In this document: piece by piece, positions 11,255 to 27,000 of the stretch
How the letters are laid out: each line of letters opens with the position of its first letter
Numbering within the stretch: position 1 is the stretch's first letter
Assembly: GCA_028829895.1 (NCBI GenBank)
Contig: CM054179.1
Span: 104,722,375-104,786,374, forward strand
Length of the DNA stretch: 64,000 nt
From: Sinotaia quadrata
Lineage: Eukaryota > Mollusca > Gastropoda > Architaenioglossa > Viviparidae
Reading direction: 5' to 3'
Program-made: the position numbers and the translations under genes
The notes under the pieces: generated by a model
What the model was told of the DNA's origin: nothing
What the model saw: the letters and a program-made list of their open reading frames with translations, nothing else
The model's database searches: none

Positions 11255-14200
11255 CTGAAATCCAAGATTAAATGGTTAATTTGATGTTATACCTGGAAGA
11301 AGAAAAGGATATGTGTCACATATGGGCATCCGTCATTCTTCATGTAAACTTTTGATCTCAGCCCATTGGCTAGTCTCGTTCTTGTAAATCTTAACCAGTG
11401 GATAATAAAAACTACTCATTCATTTGAAACTGGTGTGCATTGCATCAGCAATTTCTAGCTTGTTTACTCCAACTCTGGTTGCAAAAATAATAGTAATAAA
11501 AGTCGGGTCACTTCGTCAATTTAACAATTTAGTTAAGTTTAGAAATAGGATTAGGCAAATTTACTTCCCCACAAGAACAAAGCCACGAACCATGCTGTGC
11601 TGATACACACAACGCTAGACAAGTAATTCAATGTGTTTGGTCAACCACTATCAAAACGTGATATGGTTTCTGTTACTTTCATGAAGAAAGCACAGCTGTT
11701 GAAATTGTTGTGAATAAATCATTTCTACTTTATTGATATGAGAAAATAAAACTACTATTTACTAACGTGAGGAAATATCATAATATCATGATAAAATAAA
11801 TATTGATTGTTAACACCACCACCAGTTGACAAATAGTGTTCGTGTCCTGAAAAAATCAAAACCACTGTTTTAAAGAAATGTCACACAATGCGATTGATAT
11901 GAGGTAATTCTAGTTGCTAATAAGAAACAATAACAACTATGTTACTGGCTTGAAAAAGTCCTAGCTTATTGTCACTTTCAAGAATAATCATAGTTACTGA
12001 AATTAACTTGATTAAATCAGTTACATTTGCTAACACGAAGAAATCAGAGCTCTAAATTTACTGACAATAATACGAATCACAGATAGTGTTTGCTGAAATG
12101 AAATCACTGGTACTCTTATCGACATGAAGAAATGAAGTTAGAGATACTAACAAAATGTCACAGTTACTGGTAATGACTTGAATAATGCACTGTTACAATA
12201 CTGATTTGAAAAATGGCAGTTACCTTTTCTGCCATTAAAAGTAACATTTTCTGTTGTTGACAATAGGAAATTACAGCTGTTGTTACTTACATGGCATAAC
12301 TTCAGCTACTGGTATTTTTGGTACTTCTGGCACTGGTTTTACTTCTGGCACTGGATTTACTTCTGGTACTGGTTTTACTTCTGATACTGGAGGGGGTTCC
12401 ACAGGATCCATTTCTGAAATAAAACAATCAGCAATGCCAGTGATATAGAAATCACAAATGCTAATAATGACATATAGAAATCATAAATACTTATACTGAC
12501 ATAAAGGAAACACATTTATTGTTACTGACAGAAATCCTAGCCAGTGTACTGACATACCACTACTATAAGAAATTTTGGCCTCTGATACTGCCTTTGTTTC
12601 TGATAAGAAGAAATGTCAGTGTTAGTTACCTACATGAGGAACACGCAGTTATAATTACTATAATTACTTCTGAAGTTAATAGCTAATGTTACTGACATGA
12701 AATGAAGTAAGAGCATTTACTCCCTCTGACAAAAATAAATCAAAGCTACTTATGTTGGCATGCAGAAATAAACAAATATCTATAGCAGAAATCAAAGAAA
12801 ACACCATTAAGTGCTGATGGGAAAATCCTAAAACAAAACAAAACTAATACTCAAATGCAACTTCTCCAACAAAAAAAACTAGACATCATACCAGGAGGTT
12901 CCTCAAATGGAGCTTCTTCATCTGTGTATAATTCTTCACTGTTGTTAGGGCTCCCCATATCCTCTTCGTAATCATTTTCATTTTGCACCTCTGAGCCTGA
13001 TGACAGAGAACAAGCACAAAGTAATTAAATATGGCAAAAATGAGTCAAAGCTGCAAAATTAAACGATTTTTTAAGAAAATATATCATGAATAAAGTCTTA
13101 CCATTAGAATCACTGCACTGAGATTTTAATCTTTTAGCTTAAAGTACATCACTATTTTATACATACATAATATAATATTAATGAAAAATATTCTTTAGCT
13201 TAAATTTAATCTTATAAATTCTTATAAATAAAGCAGAAAGTGTTGGTCAGTGTTTTGTCGAATTGCCATTAAAGTGAGAGCTAAGAATCCGAAATTTTTC
13301 ACGGAGGTGTAGTTTACTCTGGATGGTCATTGGATCAGGGCTTGCCCATACCCTCTGAAATACCTCACCCACACACTCCTCAGTCTGCATGCATATTATA
13401 TTCAAGATGAGCTATTAATATGAGGGAGAGAGTTCGGAAGTTGAAATTTGCATGGAGGTCTGGCTTACAATGTTAAGAACAAGGGGTGATCAGGGTCTGC
13501 TAGGTAAAGCATTGAATAATATTTAGCAGAGAGTTTTATTATCACGTGAATGTTGAGTTAGCTTACATGCCACATGCTTTAAAATAAAATAGAGTATTAT
13601 GTGTGAAGTCATATTGACTTAAAAAAATATACAGTGAATGATTTAGAAATGGATTTTGAAATGGTCATGGATGGAGTGTTTTTTAACCCCCTTTTTTTTT
13701 GCAGAAACTAAAAGTATGAAATTTGCTAAAGTTATTGTGTGTAAGAGTATGAATAATTGCTTATTTATGATGTACTGGATGGTGAATATTTGATACAACA
13801 TTATTAATTCTAATCTATAAATCTTTCTCAGTATAGTGAAGCATACAAGCAGGGAATTAGCATTTGAACGTGTTTACAATTAGAAAATTGTTACAATATT
13901 TTTAATACTACATCTGTTGGCTTGCAGAGTTCCTTGTTTTCAGTTTCAGTTCTCTCTTTAGTCTGGAACTGAGTTGGGAAAGTCCTTACTCCAGGCAGAG
14001 ATTCTACTGGTGAGTTATTTCGGGTTTGTGTGCATGTGGGAAGCAGAATATGAGTCAGCATGCATGTCACATCACTGTGTGTAGCACAAAACTGCATAAG
14101 TCTTCCTCTGTGTGGTAGTGTTGGGAAGCATGTCGTCTCACTAAAGAAAATTAATATCAAGGTACAGTTGCTCCAAGAGACTGACTTTTAGTAAAAGGAA

Positions 14201-17200
14201 AAGAGACATTCATTGAACAATAATTAGTTGATTAGAAAATGGAGCTTAAGAGATATGCTAAATTTTTCCAGGATAGTTATTGTAGATTATTGAAATTGTA
14301 TTTTATATGTATTTTGATTAACTTTTATTATTATTATTATTTTCTTTTATAAATCTTTTATTAATTTTATTAATATTCATTCATTTTTGTGTCATTCTTT
14401 ATCATTCTTATTTCGTGTAAACTTCATCTTGTAATTTACATATTGACTTTGTTATTGTTACATGTTAGCAGGTGACCCCTCCACTCGGGCTCAACATGAG
14501 CTACTGGAAGTGCACATCAGTTGTGTTTCCTAGATTTTAATTAATTTATGACATTATCAAAAGTCTCTAGGATTATGCAAAGAGATGTATTTATATGCAG
14601 CCTCACTTCACCTATTAGGTCAAATAGATGGTGACCACAGGGGTTGTACCCTTTAACATACTTGCCATTCCATATTATACCAAATAAGTTATAGCTATAG
14701 AGGTCGCGCTGTCTTTTCATACTGGTTCAAATGGATTGTGGCTATAGAAACAGCACTCTACTTTTTAAATTACCATTCATACTGGGTTGAATAGATTTGG
14801 CTATAAATATCATTCACCTTAACACAATTACCTTTCTACAACTGGGTCAAATGGATTGAGGTCATATTCTTTTTGTAATAGGTCAAAGAGAATGTGGCTA
14901 AAGACTTACCTTTTCATATTGACGAAATAGACCAGCTAAAAAGACAGTATTCTTTAACAAAATTAATTTTTTATAATTGGGTGCAATAGATTGTGGCTAG
15001 AGTGGCTATTCTTTAACAAACTTACTTTTTCTTATTGGGTGAAATAGACTGTGGCTTAAGAAGTTGTATTCTTTTTGTTTAAATTAACGTTTCACACTAG
15101 ATCAATAGACTGTAATAATTACAACATTCTCCTTGACAGATTCACCTTTTCATACTAAGTCAATAGATTGTAGCTATAGATATCATTCTACTTCACAGAT
15201 TTACATTGTTTTACTGGGTTAATAGATTGTAGCTATAGATATCATTTTACTTTAAAGACTTATCTTTTCATACTGGGTCGATGGTACCAACGGTAATCGT
15301 CCTCGTTGACAGGCTTTATTAGATAGGATTAGAATAAATTGTGTCAGTAGTGGTTGTACTCTTGAAACATCTACCTTTTCGTATAGGGTCAAATGGTTGT
15401 AACTGCAGGGGTTGTATTGTTAAAAGATTTACCTTTTCGTATAGGGTCAAATGGTTGTAACTGCAGGGGTTGTATTGTTAAAAGATTTACCTTTTCGTAT
15501 TGAGTCAAATGGTTGTAACTGCAGGGGTTGTATTGTTAACAGATTTACCTTTTCGTATTGGGTCAAATGGTTGTAACTGCAGGGGTTGTATTGTTAAAAG
15601 CTTTACCTTTTTTTATTGGGTCAAAAGACTGTAGGTGCAGACGATGCACTGTTTAATAGACTTATTTGGGATCAAATGGATTGTGGCAACAGACGCTGTA
15701 TTCTTTAACAGATTTTCAGTTTTTTAAAAATTAGGTCAGGTTGTAGAAACAAAGGTTGTGCACCCTAGTCGATTGAACTCTTTCATAATTGGCTTCTCGT
15801 AAAAGAAGTGGAATTCAAGAAGACATTTGCTGATTTCAACTAAAGTGACCTTGGCTACAGAAGTTGTATTTTTAAATTGACTTACTCTCAATATTTTCTT
15901 GTTTTGTGTCAATAGGTTCTGGATTCCTCAAAGTAGCATTAGAAGCTGGCTCTTGGAACTTCTCGATGGGGTCGCTCACTTCAGGTTGAGAAATTTCATC
16001 TGCAGATTAAAATGATGTTATGTAGTATATTTGACACACCCCTGTATTATAATGGCCGAGTCACACTAGTTAAATTATGAACAGGTGCATGCAAATACCT
16101 ATTAATTAATGAGCAAACCAGACTTTTCGATTTTAGATATACGCTCTATTAAATGGCAAACGTGAGTCTTTTATTAAAATAACAAAATTAATGCACATTT
16201 ATTTGTCAATTCCCTAAAGAGCTCTTAGCACTTAAAACCATGACTTCTAAGATGAACATTCAAGAACTAAGGGAATGGTGCGAATCGAAAGAAAAATCCA
16301 AATGACCAAAATTGGACTTGAAGTCAAGAACTTCTGCACTTCTTCATGTGAGCCTAGGTCTTTACCTCAAAGCCACTGAACTCTTTAGGTGTATGTATGT
16401 GTGTGTGTGTGTTTTGAAGCAAGTATTTGAGTGGGGATAGGATATATTCAGAATGCTTGAAGGGATTATTTATTTTTCCTAATTAATTAACTTCCGCTAT
16501 ATTCAATTCTTATATCTCTTATGTTTTTCTCGATCCTTTACCCCACCCCCCATCGCCACACACATTTATTTAGTCATTATGAGTTATTACTTGGAAAATA
16601 TATATATTTTTTTAAAGTTAGTTAATTGTTTACTAATGTATCACTTCCCAAAATATATTACTGACTCAGTTATGACTTCGTAATTAGTCAAGTAGTTAAT
16701 TAATTAGTTATCACTTATTAACTAGTTAGTCTCACTTCTCTAATATTGTGAGATATCCCTTGACTCAGTTTGGCAAGAGATACTGAAAATTGACTTGACT
16801 GTAGATTAATTTCTCACAAGTTATGTACAACGAGCTTTGTAAGATCGGAAAATATGCAAATTACCATCAGCAACACTTTACTAGAGTACTATAGACCTCA
16901 GTATATTTTTGTGCTCAATATAATAGAATACAAGCTACATTTTATTTTGTTTTCTGTTTGGGATGTTGGGTTAGGTTTGTTGTTGTTACTGTATTAGTGA
17001 TTTTATTTTTATTTTTGGAATCGTAATTATGACATTTAAGACAAGAATAATATTTAAATCTTACAAATGTTGTTAAAAGGCATCTTAATTAATTTCTATC
17101 GCAACTTGAATCCATGTTTAGCGGTTAATAGTAAGTAATGTAAGACAATAACAGCAGTTCCTGTCAAACACGATTTGGAATCACGTGATTAGGGGTTAAA

Positions 17201-20200
17201 TAAATACTCTGATGTTAATTAAGAGTTGTTTTCTCTTGCGTACCAGAAGTTTGTTGAAAAAATATATACCTAATGCAAGTTGTATAAAAATAAAATAACT
17301 GCCTACATCTTATGCATTTACTGTTAGCATTATTAATAAACATGTATCACTGACGTATGGAAGTGGGTATTAAATGGAAAAAAGCAAACAGTCTTTACAC
17401 TATAGCGAAGCTAATTTGCATAAACATTAGACTATGAACTTGTTTATTTGGCGTTAAACCAAGGAACTATGGGCTAGAGAAACTACAGCTTTTATAAAAG
17501 TGCGTGACTTTGTAGCTTTATGGATGTAGACTTCATGTATTATCATGTGGATGTAAACTTAGTGTGTTATCATGTGGGTGTAAACTTAGTGTGTTATCAT
17601 GTGGGTGTAAACTTAGTGTGTTATCATGCGGGTGTAAGTGTATTATCATGTGGGTGTAAACTTAGTGTGTTATCATGCGGGTGTAAGTGTATTATCATGT
17701 GGGTGTAAACTTAGTGTGTTATCATGCGGGTGTAAGTGTATTATCATGTGGGTGTAAACTTAGTGTGTTATCATGCGGGTGTAAGTGTATTATCATGTGG
17801 GTGTAAACTTAGTGTGTTATCATGTGGGTGTAAACTTAGTGTGTTATGTGGATGTAAACTTAGTGTGTTATCATGTGGATGTAAACTTAGTGTGTTATCA
17901 TGTGGGTGTAAACTTAGTGTGTTATCATGTGGGTGTAAACTTAGTGTGTTATCATGTGGATGTAAACCTCATTATTAATCTCTAAATGAAATTTAAATAG
18001 ATGTACATATTGGTAGGGAACCTTTTATAATACCGTGTGACTTTATATTGGAAAAGGGTAAATTCTTACAAGTCTGAGATTGTAAACTGAATAAACTGTA
18101 ACGTGTACAAAGCCAAGAGGCTGTAAATCGGTAACAGTTACAGTCTTCACAGTAATGTATGATTTATTTTGTTTACAGGCAATAGGTTGTTTATTCCATA
18201 TGGACTTAAATTTGAAGAATTAAATGTGAATAATGCCGTTTAGATATAAATGAGTGACGTATAGCCTGCTCAATACTGAATGATAAAGAACTGAAGAAAC
18301 AATAGCTTGTACAATAGGTTAGGTCATATATTGAAGAAAGTGTACTTTATTTAAACGCTGACTTATAAAATGGATAAAGTATAGAATGCACAATAAAGTT
18401 TGGCTTCAAAGAGAGAAAGCTATGGACGGTTTTTATTTTTGGGATATACACTAGTGCAGCCATTGCTTGCAAATTTTTCCTTCGCGGAATGCATTAGAGA
18501 AAACTATAGCTTTCTTAGGGTATCGAAACATTGGACAATCTATAGCTTGTACAATATATGTTGTTAAACACTAGAGATGCGATAACTTGTATAATGAATA
18601 TTTCATAAAGCTTGTATAATGCAAAAGGTCATATAGCTTGTATAATACATTGGGTTATATAGCTTGTATAATACATAGGGTTATATAGCTTGTATAATAC
18701 ATAGGGTTATATTGCTTGTATAATACATAGGTCATATAGCTTGTATAATATATAGGGTCATATACCTTTTATAATACATAGGGTTATATCTTGTATAAAT
18801 CAGAGTTATATATCTTGTATAATACAAAGGATCATATTGCTTGTATAATACATTGGGTTATATAGATTGTATAATACATAGTTCATATAGCTTGTATAAT
18901 ACATAGGTCATATAGCTTGTATAATACATAGGTCATATAGCTTGTATAATACATAAGGTTATATAGCTTATATAATAAATAGGGTTATATAGCTTGTATA
19001 ATGCATAGGTCATATAGCTTATATGATCAAATATAGCAAATATCATTTATGGATAAATTGGGAACTCTGCAGAGTCAATACTTTACTGTCTGTAGTGTGC
19101 GATACTATACGTGAGGTCCAATCACTACAGAAACTATAGCTCGTACTATACCTGAGGTCACACACTACAGAAACTATAGCTCGTACTATACCTGAGGTCA
19201 CACACTACAGAAACTCTAGCTCGTACACTATCTGAGGTCACACACTACAGAAACTCTAGCTCGTACTATATCTGAGGTCACACACTACAGAAACTCTAGC
19301 CTATGCAATACTACGAAGCCGTAAATGGGGAAGACATAACATCCATCACTAAAATGTGGAAATGGAGATGACAAAAGTGACATCGTTGTTCCTCGGGCTG
19401 AGCGAGAACACACCTCTGAGCTTGTAGTACTGGAGAGCGAGGACGAGTGATGTGATGAAGAATGTCGACATCAAGATAACAATGAAGCTGAAAACGCGCC
19501 GTCCCACGTGACCTTTGAAAATATAATTTAAAAACACGAAACGGAATCTTCAATACCTTGAACACGTCATATCAAATGTAATAAAACTTAAAAGTTCTTA
19601 TGAAAAATAGGCTTTACACGTGGGAATAAATAAATAAATAAATAAAATTCTGATTTCTTCACTGAGAGCGAAATGTAATAGTCAGATGAAAGTTTTCTTT
19701 TAAAGAGAGGCGTAATTAAGAGAACCAATCAGTATTTCTTTATATAAAGTAATAAAATTTGCTCATTTCTTCAAAATAATTAGTTTTTTCTCATTTTAAT
19801 ACGACTACTACTACTACTAATAATAATAATAAGGAAGGAAGGAAGGAAGGAAGGACAAAAGAATATAAATAATAAATAATACTGACTAGTTTCGTCTGTA
19901 ATTTCTTGATCTTCGGCAATTAGTTCTGTTATGAGTGAAACAAAATAATAATTATTAAATGAATCGAAAGAAAAAGTAACAATCTATCAACATATGCATT
20001 TTTATTTATATTTATATATATACTGAACGATTTGATAATCAGTAGAGGTATTGAATCTTGATTTCAGTCAAACCATCATTTCGACATAGTGTTATTGAGG
20101 ATTCCAAAGTAAAGCGACTTTGTCTATTATTGTGTTGTCTAAATGGTAGAAATTATTACTTTTTAGTTAATTAAAAAGTTTTAAATCTAATATTCAAATG

Positions 20201-20911
20201 GAAATTAAAATTAGTTTACTATTATTTAAAATCTTCAAATCAAAACTTCACAATGCAACAGACCAGACACATAGATAGTGTCTTGACACATAGATAGTGT
20301 CTTGCTTACTGTACAATAGAATCTTACGTTTTCAAAGCAAAACTTCACAATGAAACAGACACATTGTTAGACTAAAATATAAATCGACAAATGTGTCTTG
20401 CTTACTTTACAATATTATAAATCTTAAATATTCAAAGCAAAACATCACAATGTAACAGAGCAAACAAATCCAGAGACAGACAATAAAATAGAAATCGACA
20501 GACATATCTTGCTTAGTTTGCTATAGAAACCGAAAGAAACAGAAGTATGACTGCCATATCTTGGCACAAAATAATATACGGAAAACGAAATAGATTTAGA
20601 TATTTTTAAAATAAAAATTGTGCGCAAAAGTATTAGGGTCAATTTTAATTACTCTGCAAACTAATCTGTTACTAAGGGTCAAATGGGTACTTACATCAGT
20701 CTTCGTCCACACCATCTTCACTAAGGGATGAAAGTTGGACACCGTTCTCAGTAATAAATATAAAATAAATGCCAAGAAAGACATCCTACTTAATCCGTTT
20801 TGAAATGACAGGTAATAAAAGAAAGGCTAAAAGAGTAAACACCACATAAAATAGCACATATATCTTTGTTTATCCCACAACCACAGGAAAACTGCTTCTG
20901 AAGTGTTCACT

Positions 20912-20979
<68 letters not shown>

Positions 20980-20995
20980 CGTGCGCGTGCGTGCG

Positions 20996-21031
<36 letters not shown>

Positions 21032-24000
21032 TGTGTGAGTGTGTTCACTCATTCTGACTAAGCCCATAGTCTGCGAACGTCATTCTCATACAAAAAATAC
21101 TGGTCGTGTGATGTGAATACATTTACAATTGCCATTAAAATACTGGTCGTGTGATGTGAATACATTTACAACTGCCATAAAAAGTAATGGTCGTGTGACG
21201 TGAGTTCAATTAAAACTGCCATAAAAAGTAATGGTCGTGTGATGTGAGTTCATTTACAACTGCCATAAAAATTAATGGTCGTGTGATGTGAGTTCATTTA
21301 CAACTGCCATAAAAAGTAATGGTCGTGTGATGTGAGTTCATTTACAACTGCCATAAAAAGTGAAATAATATGATCTCACCAAATATCATTCTTTCCTCTT
21401 AACAGTGTAAAATATCATTTTAAAGTTATCTATTGTCACAAAACGGGTAGGCTCGTTACAAGCCGACCCGAGCTGAAGTTAGAGATGCAAGGGGTGAAGT
21501 CTATTTTTGGCCTGCTCCGGTGCACCTCCAAGAAAAGCCCGTGACGTGTGCCAGTACTACGTCGCGTCAAGTTGTTACATAGACACACATGACATACGCC
21601 ATTGATGTTTGGGTGGGGCCCAATTTATTAATGTCATGCCAAGGAACGTTTTATTGGCGGTGTGTGTTGTGAGTGTGTATCATAAATGTGAATAAATGGA
21701 CGAACAGACGAACGGTGCAAAACAATAGTACAAATTCTTTCGTCCCTCTCAAAAATTATGAATAACAAGAGAGTTGAAAGATGTTTAAATCAGGTTATTT
21801 ATTCCCGATTTAAAAGGGGCACTACTCTTTCGCACAGTGATTAATCATTCATTCAACTTTCCAATGTCATACACTCTGTGGGAAATAAGGGGAGATGAAA
21901 ATGATGAAATTCAAAATATAAAATAAAAATTAATTACACAATTCTTATGCGGCAAATGTGGCCGCTTTAACAATAGTTCACATGTAAAATAAGCATTACT
22001 TTTAACATTAGAGTTCTTATTTTACAAACGATATAATAGTGTTCATTTTCTTCGAGTTCTAGAGTTAAGTATGTGCGCGTTAGCCGTGCTAATGATTACT
22101 CACTATTAATGTCAGAGTTCCAAGGAGATGACGTAATCTCACACGTCACTTATAAGCGGCACTTCAAAGTGAAGACGGGACGCAATTGAGGCGTCGCATT
22201 ACAGGTGAAGATTCTGCAGAATCTAGGCACCACTTTCAGATTATCACTGGGGAGAAATCTGAAATTTAGCTGACTGTTGTCAGCCTCGATAATTATCGTT
22301 GTACCGGTTGTCGTGGAAACGGACATCCCAACGACGTTTAGCATTATCGGATGGAGTCGTCCAGTGGGATGTGTCGTCGCATTACATTGAGTGTAGAAAT
22401 CCGGATGTCTGTAAGAAATCTCGGTGCTAGCCTCCCAATAGCGGGATAGATCTGTCCAACCGAACTCTCAGACAGGGGGGAGAACAAGTTGGTCCCTCGT
22501 GTCGTTAACTGCATACAACCAGCGTCGCATGCATCGGGTTTTCCTGGACAGTGAACTTTCCACTTTGCCAAAAATTATACTGAGTAATTTTGCCTCGTTA
22601 CTCAATATATGGCATCAGACGGATGGAAAAACGGATGGAAAGAGATTATTGCAGCTTTCCTTTATGAAGTCTCTGTACATGAGATAATTCATACGTGAAG
22701 TTAGACTGGCTTCAGACGAATCGACGTTTTCAACATTGAGAGTAAAAGTCTTCATTTTGTCCCTTATATAGCTTTCACTGAAGGTTTCCAAAACTTCCAG
22801 AAGCTATGTCCTGTGACATGATTTTTGCCTTGGATATATAGTGGTAATCGAGATGCACGCTTTTCTGTGGTCAATTCTAATGCGCACTGGCCATTTCACT
22901 CGTCAATAACATGTGACGGTATTGCGCAGTTGTCCCAATTTATTTAATATACATATTCTTCATAAACTAATATATATATTCAATATGATAATTAACACAC
23001 ACTGCGTCACGAACGTCTGTCTACTAAAGAGATCTTAGGTGACCGTTACTGGAAGTTACATGCTACATACGAAAATAATAACAAAACTCGGGTTACTTCA
23101 ATTAGTTTTGTTAGCGGTTTTTTATAATGAAATAAAATATAATTTCTGTCCCTCATTTCCTGTGACAACCCCCTTCTTAAAATTGATTGGAGCTCACAGA
23201 GTGGAAATCAAATAGGAACAAAAAAAAATTTTATTTCACACGATAGTCCCCACAGGAATTTTATGCGCATCTGTGGAGAGACTATCCTCTCTCTTGTTTA
23301 TATCGCGGTTATGGCATGCCGGGATAATGCATCGGCACCCGAATTTTCTCTGCCCGCGATGTGTTCGACAACGAAGCTATACTCCTGTAGCAGGAGTGTC
23401 CATCTAGTTAGCCTAGCGTTATCATACATGCTAGTGCGCAGATATGTCAGCGGCTTATGATCGCACTGCAGGATGAATGGTTTAGAGTACAGATAAGCAC
23501 TAAATTTCTTGAGTGCCCATACGATTGCTAAGCACTCTTTTTCAATCGTAGAATACCGTGTCTCACGATCTAATAGTTTCTTAGAAGCGTATGCTACCGG
23601 TAGGTATTCGTCATCTGTCTCTTGGAGAAGTATGGCACCGAGGCCTTCGTCTGATGCGTCGGTCCTGACAATAAATCTTTTGTCAAAGTCTGGTAACTGT
23701 AGGACGGGTTTACTGGTCAAGATGTCCTTCACTTTTTCGAGGGCGGTGCTACACTCTGCCGTCCATCGTATTTTCGTGGGTTGTTTGTTCCCAGTTAAGT
23801 CCGTCAGTGGTTTAAGAAGCGTACTGAAGTTTGGGACAAATTTTCGGTAGTACCCCACTAGCCCCAGAACTGCCCTGACCTGTTTCTTTGTAGTCGGTAA
23901 GGTCATGTCACGAATGGCTGCAGTTAAGTCTAGATTAGGGCCTATTTGTCCGTCACTTATGATATGGCCAAGAAATTCAATCTCCCGAAAGCCCGCGCGT

Positions 24001-27000
24001 ACTTTGGAAGGTTTCACGGTCAATCTATGGCGCTCGAGAATGTCAAGTAGACCACCCACTGAGGATAAATGTTGGTCCCATGTTCCTGTTGCTACCAGTA
24101 TGTCATCAAAGAAATTCAATGCGTCAACGCTCTCTAACGGTAATTTTCGCATGAAGCGCGCGAATGTTGCGGGTGCGTTCGCTAGTCCGAACGGTAGTCG
24201 GCAAAACTGAAATAAGCCTAGCGGGGTTGGAAAGGCTGTTTTTGGTCTGTCGTCAATAGCAACTGACAGTTGCCAGTACCCTTTGCACATGTCAAACTTC
24301 GAAAAGTAATGTGCCTTGGTTAGTTTTGCGAATAATTCGTCCTGATTTGGAATAGGTTCCGCATCGAATTCAGTTATCTCATTTAACTGTCTGTAGTCCA
24401 CACAAAAACGAAGCGTACCGTCTTTCTTTTTAACTAAGACGACTGGTGATGAATATGGGGAGATTGACTGTTCAATCACGCCCTGTTTTTGCATTTCACG
24501 CACCTGTTCTGCTATGTACTTTGTGCTCTCATATTTCTGTGGGTACTGTTTTAAGCGTATCGGTTTGTCACTTAAAAGTTTGATGCGGTGTTCAACCAAA
24601 TCTGAGTGGCCCGGTTGGTCGGTGAATATGCGCGCGTGTCTGTGTAAGAGCTCTGACATTGCGTCGCGCTGTTCGACCGTTAAGTTTGAGTCAATCTCGA
24701 CTTGATCGACTGTAACTGCGGAGTTAGGCTGGGTTTCGGCGGACATCATGTCTGTTCTGAAATTGGAGTCTTCCAATTGTATCAGTGCGACATTCACGTT
24801 TTGTATCTGTTCGTCGCTGCGTTCATAGTAACGCTTCAGCATATTTATGTGATAGATTTTCTGCTTATTTCCTATCTGTATGCTGTAGTCGTTCTGCTTC
24901 ACACGCTTAATAACGCGGTAGGGTCCACGCCAGTGCATTTGCATGCGGTTGTTATGCGTGGGCCGCAAGAGTAATACGAGCTGACCTGGTTCGAGGTCAC
25001 GTTCCACAGCCGTACGGTCAAAATTTCGCTTGTATCGGGGTTGTTTTTCGCGAATGTTTTCCTGTGCTAAGTGACATGTCTCGGTCAGACGTTGACGTAG
25101 TTCGGCTACGTACGTGTGAACATCTTTACCATCGGTCACAGTGTCTCCCTTGACCCATGTTTCTTTAATTAGTTTAAGGGGACCACGAGGTTGCCTGCCG
25201 TATAGTAGTTGGAACGGTGAGTAGCCCGTACTCTCTTGTGGGAGTTCGCGATACGCGAAGAGTAATGGTGCTAGAAAACGTGGCCACTGGTCGGGTTGTT
25301 CCGAGGCCATTTTAATTAACATTTTCTTTATCGTACCGTTGAAACGTTCAACGGCACCATTAGACTGAGCGTGATATGGTGATGAGAACAACTGTTTACA
25401 CGCTAGTAGACGCATTGTTTCAGCCATCATTGCTGAGGTGAATTGAGTGCCCTGGTCACTCAATATTTCTCGAGGTACACCAGTACGAGAAAATACGTCT
25501 ATTAAAGCGTCTGCGACTTCGATCGCTGTGATGCCCTTTAATGCGACTGCTTCTGGATATCGTGTTGCAAAATCCACGATTGTTAGGATATAGCGATATC
25601 CTCCTTCGGCCGCGGGAATGATTGGGCCAATAATGTCTACTGCGACTTTTAGGAATGGTTCCTCTACTGTTGGTACTATCTCGAGGGGAACTCGACTGAC
25701 ACGCCCTCGGTCAATATGTTGTTGACACTGCGTACATGTACGAACGTACGAGTGAACATCCCTACTCAGGCCTGGCCAAAAAAAGTCCTCGCGAATTCGC
25801 TGCTCAGTGCGACGCGCGCCCTGATGTCCAGACATGATTGAGTCGTGTGCAAAGCTAAGAATCAGCTGTCTGAGTGGTGTAGGGGTAAATAGACACGTGG
25901 TGCTTCTAGTATCATTTTCCTTAAAGTCGGTGCGCCGAAACGCTAGTCCGTCCTTCAGGAAATACGTCATTGTTGCGTACTTGCTGGACGTAATAGTGTT
26001 TTTCCGTGCCAGCTTTAGCATTGAGGACAAACTTTTGTCCTCCTGCTGCAGGTGACTGAGTTGACTTGGGGTCAACTGCGGAAATGTATTCTCGACTATC
26101 TTTAGAGCTGGGGGTCCTTGTTTACTACGTTCCCGTTGTGCTCTAGTGGTTACGGGGAGAACAGGATAGATGCCCTCAGTGTGTGTGTCACACTGCCCGG
26201 GCGATAGTATGAATCCGAACTGCATGTCTCTTATTACTGCGGCGGTGACTGTACCGGAAAATACGGATGACGTAACATGTACAGTGGCTCTTGGACATGT
26301 ACTAAGGTGTCCCATAACACATCGAATGCGGACACTACCTCTTAGATACTGTTCAGGGCGTACAAGTTTAGCATTTATGCAGCTTATGGACGCGCCTGTA
26401 TCGACCAGTATTTTGACTCTTTTTCCGTTTACTGTAGCCTGTTGGGTCTTTAGAGTTGCACCTGTTTCAGTGCATACCTTTACATCACGTGGACTGGGAC
26501 AGTTCTGAGAACTATGCCCCTTCCCTTTGCAAGTGTAACATGTCATAGGTGGGGAGTCACGTGTGTGACGTCGTACGTCTTGTGACTTAGTGTATGTCCG
26601 TTGTACCGGTTCGGGTTTTTCCGATTTCGTCATTGGTCGGTTCGGTTTCGGTGTATACTTCTGCCGATTTGTAGGAGGAGGGCGTGGTGCGCTCCTCGTA
26701 ATTACCGGATCAGGGTAATCATTATACGTGTCTGCTAACCTCAACATATCACTGAAGTTAGCCGGGGGGTTTCGCTGCAAATATGTCGTCATTGCAGGCG
26801 GAGCAATATGGAGAAATTGATCTCTTAATATCAAATCAAATAGGCCCTCATACGTCTTCCGGATGTCTGTCAAATCAATCCATCTATCAAGATAATGGCG
26901 TAACCGGGTACCGAAGGCTTGCATGGTGTCATTTGCTTTAGGTATGGCTCTCCTAAACATTTTTCGAAAGCCTTCTGCTGTACATTGAAAAGTACGCATC

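Noticed and set aside
13891..14160. Minus-strand frame with a possible exon ending VVLKIL
   Set aside because: The acceptor gives a stop in phase 1 and would break the gene A model; no motif.
17520..17985. Cysteine-rich-looking frames at the 24-25-bp array
   Set aside because: Products of minisatellite translation; frame changes with unit variants.
20596..20784. Minus-strand frame starting MSFLAFILYLLLRTVSNF with a GTAAGT donor
   Set aside because: Phase 0 end does not join gene A exon 5 or 6. A shorter acidic reading (EDGVDED, stop) after CCCTTAG is possible as an alternative terminal exon but is in a different phase.
22150..22571. Small minus-strand frames, recurring at 28947-29368
   Set aside because: They lie in the LTRs of the Gmr1-type element and are identical in both copies; no motif.
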